A stretch of 64,000 nucleotides of DNA, taken from contig NC_069125.1 of NCBI RefSeq assembly GCF_026914265.1, forward strand, positions 7,937,617 to 8,001,616, given 5' to 3'. The notes beneath the pieces are model-generated. The model ran no database searches. It was not told the origin of the DNA and saw nothing but the letters and a program-made list of their open reading frames with translations. This DNA is from Mya arenaria. Lineage: Eukaryota > Mollusca > Bivalvia > Myida > Myidae. Positions 58,301 through 64,000 of this stretch are shown piece after piece. Made by a program: the position numbers and the translations under genes. Positions within the stretch are counted from its first letter, which is position 1; each line of letters starts with the position of its first letter.

Positions 58301-61300
58301 GCTATAAATAGTTTTATTATAATTTGTTTAGCTTATTTACACTAAAATAACAAAATCGTACTTGAGGCACTTAATTAGATAAATTTTATAATACTGTAAA
58401 CAAAATGTGCTGATCTTTGTGATAGGATTGGAGATTAAGACTTATAAGTTAATAAATACTATGGTATGGTTAGAAATAATAGGATTTCAAAAGTAGACAA
58501 GATACCATTTGTCAGAGTGGACATCATATTGTCTGGTATGTGTTAACATGATGTGCAGACATCTGATCTAAAATGCAGACAGATTAGGCTGAATGGGAAG
58601 TTTTATTTGATTGTATGACTAATCAACTGCAAAAATAGGAGTTTCTCAGTTCATTAAAACACTAAACCTATTAAAAGATTCATGTTCAGTAGTGCAATAT
58701 TTTATTTTAATTTTGTTCAAACACAATTATTTTCCTACATGTTTATATAATAAATATTAGAATGGACCTCTTGAACAATTACCAGTTTTTATCCTTTCTA
58801 AGTCAGTGTATTTTGAAGGTGTACCAATTTTATATTTTATTTGTATCCATAAGGGAGAAAACAACAACAATCAAAACAAATTGTCAAATGGCAATATAAA
58901 AATAAAGCCTATGAAAAAAACACCTTGGTTTGGATGACCCAACGGGCCCACCCAAAAGGCACCGACCCTACCGTTTTAATAGTCAGTTGTTAAAAAAAAA
59001 AAAGGAAAAAATTAAGTGTGTGTTTCAATACTTAGTTTAAAACCTTTAAAGCTTTATACAGAAGAATAATTTCACACCATTCTCCAATAACAGCAATAAC
59101 ATTCTTACATAAAGCCTTATAAAAAATATAAAGCCTTTCTACCCTGCCTGTTTTTGAAAAGGATCATCATGTGTAACCCTAAACCAAACCATTTGTTTGA
59201 AACCTTAGGGTGGAGTGGAATTTTTTTTTTCGGGAAAGCCGGAAACAAACAAAGATTTTGTAATGCCTTATACGGCAACTAGACTCACGACTGGTTCCAA
59301 ATTAGTTCAGTTCCCATTTAAGGATATCAGTTCAGAGATCACTCTATGCTGAATAAATACTGTTGAAATTAGATACTTGTTTTGTTTATAGGAACAAAAA
59401 ATGGCCATGAAAATTGAGTTCAACAGAGTTTGAACCTCACCCACTTTAGATTAAGTATATAAAACTCTATGTTGGATAAGAAGGGATTTTTTTTTTTTTT
59501 TTTTTTTTAAATTGTTTCAAGTATAATTTTTATTAAGATCATTTTCATGCAAATAGTACTATTTCTTGGAATGGTGTTCAAAGGTCACACTCACTCATAC
59601 ATATGTATTGCTGTTGTTAAGGAGCCTTATTCTGTCAAAAAATAATTACAGTTTATGTTTAAAGTATCATTATGTTTTAGTGATGAAAACTTATTTATAT
59701 GCATGCATATCCAAATGACTTCTCTTAACCTTTTGACCTTATTTAACCCCTAGAATGAAAAAAAAAAACATGCATTTATTGCAATTACTAAAAAGAGGCA
59801 GATATAGCACCAATGTTGTTTAGTGAAAATCGCAGATAGGTACTCAGTCATGTTTTTGTAAAATGCCATTTTTGTGTTTGACGAAATAAAGTGTGGCAAA
59901 TCATTAGGAGTGTTAAAACTATGATACTATAAGCTGGAACCCCTCAGCAAATGTTGATATTTGCTCAAATATCATTGTAGAAGACCACTATTTTTATATA
60001 TATTAGCATCCACAGCTTTGTTGTTGCGTGATTGGTTGATTGAGATGACATTATCACGTGAAGTTATCAATTTATGATCAATAAGTCATAAATGTATGAA
60101 ATTCTTTATGGTCTAGTGCTGTTAAAAAAAAATCTTGTGTTACCGGAGTGAGTGCGCACCACACTAAAACCATAATATTTTTTATACTATAACAGTTACT
60201 GTTATTTTTTTCTGCAATTTCGATGTCATAGAGTAAAATAATGATAAAATAAGTGTTTGCATATTCATTACTGGGAAAACTTGCTATTTAGACCAAAAAC
60301 TTTTTAAAAAATGCAAATAATTGGTATTCAGATTGTCACAAATTTCATATTGACGTTGGCGCGCTAAATTTAGATTTGCTTTTGGTTTTGTTGCACTTGC
60401 GATAAATGCATGTTTTTATCATTTAAGGTGTTAAAAAAGGTCAAAAATGTTAAGAGAAGTCATTTGGATATGCATTCAAATAAATAAGTTTACATCACTA
60501 AAACATCTAGACAACATCATTCAGAAATTTATCGCATGTTTTGTATACCCTCAGCCTAGCCAGGTCATTATCCTGGAGGTCACTAACAGTGCTTATCGGC
60601 CTCATGCAGACATACCATGAAGTGTTTATAGCATGTTACAAGGCCAGAGTATATGGCTACAATTACATATGTACCGTCTGTATTATACCTTGGGATGAAT
60701 GCCTATTGAAGTCAAATGTACACGAAGAGGACACTGCTTAAACTCTGTATCAAAAAACTCTTTCACTAAGGCCTAAAAAAAAAATTGTTTGGTTAGGGTT
60801 ACATCCTTTTCAAAAATAGGTAGGGTAGGTAGGCTTTTTTTTTATATATATTTTTTTTATTAGGCTTTATATAAGAATGTCTTTTTCATCATTGGAGTAT
60901 GGTGTTAAAGTTATCTTCTATATAAGCAATTAAGGTTTTAAACTACATATTAAAAAACAAAAAACAAAAGTTTTTCATTTTTTTTTTTTCAAACTGACTA
61001 TAAAAACGTTAGAGTTTAGAGTCGGCGCCTATTCCGTAGGTAGGTCTGGTAACCCGAACCAAATGTATTTTTTTTAGGCCTAAGTCTATGATGCATGTTA
61101 AAATAAAGTTCAAAAAAAAGGTCAAAGTATTTGGATCTCAATATTTTTTAAGTAATGTATTTCAGGATTTTTACAGATTTCATAACTAAATTATTGCAAC
61201 CTTTTCAATTCATTTTGAATTATGACAAGCCGTCTTTTGTATTTTCTTTGTGCCAACGAAAAAGATGTAGCACATTTGTCATATTACAAGTTGATATGGC

Positions 61301-62771
61301 CAATCCAAGCCTCAGATTTCATATCCTCAATATAAATGCACTTTAGAAGGTTGTATTTTTAAAGTACAATGGCAAGTAGTGGTTAATTCGAGAGATTTAT
61401 TATATTTGATTATTGAAAGTATGTAGATTTTGGCGTAGGTTTTGCTTTCATTATTGGTGAACCTGTCATGGTTTAATGCTGAGTGTATGAATTTATAGAC
61501 ATGTAAACTGTGAATAGAGCAAATGTTAAAAACTGGTACACTTTAAAAAAAACAAAAAAACTTTGTTATGCACTTTATGAAAGGAACCACTCTGTGACCC
61601 ACTGATTTTTATGTGGGCAACATTTTTATGCTCCCCTTCGAAGTAGAGGGGGTATATTTCTTTGCACATGTCGGTCGGTCGGTCGGTCGGTCGGTAGACC
61701 AAAGCTTGTACGAGTGATAACTACACAATTCCTGAATGTATGGTCATCAAACTTCACATTAAGGTTGGGCCTGACCAGTAGATGACCCCTATTGAGTGAA
61801 GGTGGGGGGGGGGGGGGCGGCATTATGTCTTGTTGTTTTAAGCTTTGTTGAAATTGAGTTCTTTTACTCTCTTTTATCATTTTATTATCAAACCCCTATT
61901 TGCTACTTTAAGATGTTGACAGATTATTTGTAAATTAAGGAACAAGCCTTAAATAATTTAATTCTATGTAAGGTTACTAAGGCCTAATAAAATTGTTTAT
62001 ATAGGGTTATCTAATCCTATGTAATAAAAGCCGCCAAACCAAGTAAAAACAACAGCAAAAAAAACACTCCATGAACACACTTTTTTAAAATGACAAACTG
62101 TCAATAATTATTAACAGTATTATGCTCCATACCAACAGCAATATATATATTAGTGACATTTGCAAGAAATAGCGCTATTTGCAAGAAAACAATCTTGATA
62201 GAAATATTACTTGGGAATAAGTGAAAATTGAAATTTTGCTGATTTTAATATTGTTTTTCACAATTATTATTTTGTTGCCTCAGATTTTTTTTAATGTTAA
62301 GCCAGGTCTACATTTTGGAGCACACAACTTCAGTGAAGTTTTAAATTGTCCCCCCCCCCCCCCCCCCCCCCCAAAAAAAAACACTAAATAAATATATATA
62401 ATCTGTGAGAAGTATTTTTGGGCTCTTACTTCATAATCAAAATTTTGAATGAACAAGCCTGAACTCTTACTTGATGATTGGTATAAAAAAATAATAAGCC
62501 CTGCTTTACCAAATCCACAGTTTGAGCAAGCATAAATAGCAAGCTTGTATTCTCATGTGCTGATTGTGACTGCTGTGAATGGATCCATCTGTCCCAATTT
62601 ATTTTTGAAGGTATAAGGAAATTAAAGTAAATTATAAGTTTTGTTTGCGTATAAAAATAAGACAACCATTGTTTGACGCTACCATTGTTTTGTGTATTTC
62701 AGAAATCTAGTCGGTGGACAGCCTACAGTGTTCTAAACTCCGGGACCGCTTCAACAGAGAGACATATACTG
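52377..62771 (+). CDS. BCKDK: BCKDK-like mitochondrial kinase, 5' exons
   Basis: Exon 1 (52377-52556, 60 codons) ends CAG|GTAAAT. Exon 2 (62703-62771, 23 codons) follows TTTCAG and ends CTG|GTAAAA. The join is phase 0 and the gene continues beyond the window. The N-terminus MLAISCFSVRRVKLGHVLEQ is basic and poor in acidic residues, like a mitochondrial presequence. Across the exon junction, QSAIDKVSAQ then KSSRWTAYSVLNSGTAS and HIL align without gaps to human BCKDK QSAIDAAAEKPSVRLTP...LYSG...HLL as I recall it, with about 13 of 33 identical at nearly the same distance from Met1. BCKDK phosphorylates and inactivates the branched-chain ketoacid dehydrogenase in the mitochondrial matrix. The kinase domain is outside the window, so a divergent paralogue or a related PDK-family member remains possible. 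Confidence 0.65.
52557..54090. other. Start of BCKDK-like intron 1, no repeat placed
   Basis: AT-rich. 53650-53700 has the palindrome-like ACCCTCAGGGTCATAGG. The frame 52954-53310 (minus) has no domain. Confidence 0.35.
54399..55635 (+). mobile_element. DNA element, insertion 1 (1237 bp)
   Basis: Terminal inverted repeats CATACATGTGATAA and TTATCACATGTATG, with CCGGGAC-rich subterminal parts at both ends. The flanks GTAAAAG and GTAAAGG look like a 7-8 bp target duplication with one change, as for hAT elements. Inside are TATATAA at 54984, a plausible start site near 55010, and ATG at 55056 opening MVKTLKFLMDA before GC|GTAAGT. This looks like the promoter and first exon of a transposase gene whose remainder has been deleted. 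Confidence 0.7.
55691..56586 (+). mobile_element. DNA element, insertion 2 (896 bp)
   Basis: Terminal inverted repeats CAGACAACGCGAA and TTCGCATTGTCTG, flanked by the perfect 6-bp duplication TGATTT. Subterminal ACATTGCGACAGGTAAAC/GTTTACCTGTCG and GGACATTGTGACCGACC/GTCGGTC hairpins lie near the two ends. No coding capacity seen. Superfamily not assigned. Confidence 0.75.
56791..57150. mobile_element. TTAA MITE, family 2, complete
   Basis: TTAA at both ends, terminal repeats AGCTGTACTCTCACAGAT and ATCTGTGAGAGTGCAGCT, long inverted arms, and a central hairpin AAACCGTTACTAACGGTTT. Confidence 0.9.
57180..58083 (+). repeat. Interspersed repeat with terminal hairpin
   Basis: Starts in a GTGCGTCCGTGCGTCTGT stretch, then CTCGATGAAACTTGTACAG and TTAGAGCTCGGTTCC, which I recall as a very common mollusc repeat. 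It ends in the hairpin AGGCCCTTTTGGGCCT followed by CTTGTTT. It may be Helitron-like; no protein-coding part is present. Confidence 0.55.
58912..59209 (-). mobile_element. AAACCAAACC-type MITE, reverse copy
   Basis: Shares CCTACC/GGTAGGG, CTTTTCAAAAATAGG and GGTTAGGGTTACA tracts, inverted, with the copy at 60768. The ends are diverged. Confidence 0.6.
59672..60506. mobile_element. Long-armed foldback element (835 bp)
   Basis: Arms of about 115 bp: the left starts ATGTTTTAGTGATGAAAACT and the right ends TTACATCACTAAAACAT, sharing GCATATCCAAATGACTTCTC and ACATGCATTTAT inside. An inner inverted pair, TTTATGGTCTAGTG against CACTAAAACCATAA, lies near 60105-60175. It is in the BCKDK-like intron 1. 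Confidence 0.8.
60768..61083 (+). mobile_element. AGGCCTAAAA-ended MITE
   Basis: Terminal repeats TAAGGCCTAAAAAAAAA and TTTTTTTTAGGCCTAAG, then TTTGGTTAGGGTTAC against GTAACCCGAACCAAA. 316 bp. Confidence 0.85.
61625..61860 (+). repeat. GCTCCCCTTCGAAG repeat with (GGTC)n
   Basis: Starts ATGCTCCCCTTCGAAGTAG, with a (GGTC)6 run, TAGACCAAAGCTTGTACG and GACCAGTAGATGACCCC. I recall this as a high-copy bivalve repeat. A poly-G run is at about 61803-61818. Confidence 0.6.
62350..62372. repeat. Poly-C run (23 C)
   Basis: Longest of several C or G homopolymers in the window (others near 2044, 43500, 54479, 61803 and 63365). The exact length may be a sequencing uncertainty. Confidence 0.9.
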
Positions 62772-62786
62772 GTAAAATGGCTAAAG

Positions 62787-62818
62787 ATAAGATAATAAGA
62801 TAAGATAATAAGATAATC
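62787..62818. repeat. (GATAA)n microsatellite
   Basis: Alternating AGATAAGATAATA units directly after the exon 2 donor of the BCKDK-like gene. Confidence 0.8.
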
Positions 62819-62846
62819 TTGTCGGCATGTTAGAAGCTTATATAAT

Positions 62847-63289
62847 CAGGCTGTCCAGCGGCCCTAAAAATCCTAAAAATTGTTGTTTTTTTTCAGGTTT
62901 GCTAAAATTCCTAATTAAACTCAAAATTCAAAAGGAATTCCTAAAAAGCCCTTATTTTATATGTCGATTCCGACTTTTTTCATTTTTCTACGCTAATTGC
63001 CTTTAACAGTTTTGAAAAAACAAACTAATACACTCACTATTTCATGTTTAATGTGTCTTTAACGTAAAATAACAGCTGAGGCAATGGAACCCTGTTGTAT
63101 GCCATTCCTGTACTTTAGTATGTGAGTTTATTTCTTGTTAAATTTGCAGAGGTTAAGTCCATTATGATGTTTACAACCACCATATTTAGCCCATAAATTC
63201 CTAATTTTAACCCTAAATTAGCCATAATTGTTTTTTTATCCCTAAAATTAGCCCTTTAAATTTCTTGCCAAAAAATGCTGGACAGCCTG
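62847..63289. mobile_element. CAGGCTGTCCAGC-ended DNA element
   Basis: 443 bp with inverted ends CAGGCTGTCCAGC and GCTGGACAGCCTG. Subterminal CCTAAAAATCC and CCCTAAAATTAGCCC repeats lie near the ends. CAG ends fit hAT-type MITEs, but I could not confirm an 8-bp duplication. Confidence 0.65.
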
Positions 63290-64000
63290 TGTAATTTATA
63301 ATTGTAAATTCTTTAACTTTAATAAATAATGTTGGTTTATAGATGATTCAGTTTTGAAGATCCAGGGGGGGGGGGGGGGTTAAAAGATGCATCCTAGGAA
63401 TGAATCGCTCCCGTGAATTTTAATTATGCATTGCTGCACTTGGTGTGCAGGCCAGTTTAGTCGATACATCAGGTTTTCTTATTCATTTATTTGAATAACA
63501 TCTGTGTGCATATTACCACAGTAAGAAATCAACAGCCTTGAATGTTTGAGCATTATTAATTTGAGAAATTTGCATGTTAGAGGGATGATCAAAATGTTTG
63601 TAGACACCATCTTAAAAAATGATACAACCACTGGTTCTATTTATATGATAATAATTGTGATATTTGTATAACTGTTTATATGTTAATGTATTAACATGAA
63701 ATTTGGTATAAGACCAATTTTACTAATTGAATGAGTCAGTACACAATAACCTGTGTCTACAGATGTTTGGATCAACCCTGGTAACATGCAGCTACTTGCA
63801 ACATCATTTTAATAATGCAACAGAATTACTACTTATTACAATCATTGTTAATGTATATTAAATGTCTAACCCAGAGTCTGAGATGTAATTCTATCATTTA
63901 CAGGGATCAAATTTAACGGTCTCTAACTCGCAAAATGCGAGTATTTGAGAATTAAAAAATGTGGGTAGAAAATCCTGGCACCCGAATATTTTTGCAACCG
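63290..64000. other. BCKDK-like intron 2, start
   Basis: No third exon seen before the window ends. From about 63903 an unidentified repeat seems to begin (ACTCGCAAAATGCGAGTA palindrome) and is cut by the edge. Confidence 0.35.

Overview
The window is AT-rich animal nuclear DNA, most likely from a bivalve mollusc. The evidence is the spliced genes with GT-AG introns, dense miniature inverted-repeat elements, non-LTR retrotransposon fragments, tRNA-derived SINEs, and repeats that I recognise from memory as mollusc-typical (a core repeat of about 175 bp, and a GGTC-repeat element starting with GCTCCCCTTCGAAG). No rRNA gene, true tRNA gene, CRISPR array, virus-like element or bacterial-type operon was seen.

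Five protein genes can be assembled exon by exon. Three are complete theta-class glutathione S-transferases, all on the minus strand: GST-A 8218-12933 (226 aa), GST-B 18702-22972 (230 aa) and GST-C 31010-36719 (230 aa). Each has four coding exons with intron phases 1, 2 and 0. Next, also on the minus strand, is a complete four-exon gene of the GFA/CENP-V family (41446-48703, 131 aa). Its third exon is followed upstream by two decayed tandem copies of itself. On the plus strand, the first two coding exons (52377-52556 and 62703-62771) of a mitochondrial kinase resembling branched-chain alpha-ketoacid dehydrogenase kinase (BCKDK) are separated by a 10.1-kb intron; the gene runs out of the window.

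Repeats fill most of the rest. There are MITEs flanked by 5-bp duplications and starting CAGTG (4972, 35972, 38570, 40113). Two MITE families have TTAA at their ends and share terminal sequence (11784, 15186, 38165, 39069, 40735, 44732, 54091, 56791). A GAGGTGGGAG-ended element occurs three times and in two of them carries a GC-richer hairpin on one side (21022, 29947, 42002). There are several near-perfect palindromes, LINE remnants of two families, SINEs, and minisatellites with periods of 34, 36, 46 and 51 bp. The large BCKDK-like intron alone holds at least eight elements, including one TTAA MITE broken by two later DNA-element insertions.

Functionally, the three transferases form a tandem detoxification cluster. 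GST-B and GST-C are the closest pair, and their exon 3 is far more alike than their other exons, which points to gene conversion. The CENP-V-like gene and the BCKDK-like gene are arranged head to head 3.7 kb apart. The first 200-500 bases hold an unidentified Pro-rich open frame. No wholly new system is evident. The best leads are the exon-restricted conversion, the decayed exon duplication with repeated splice acceptors, and the nested and compound DNA elements.
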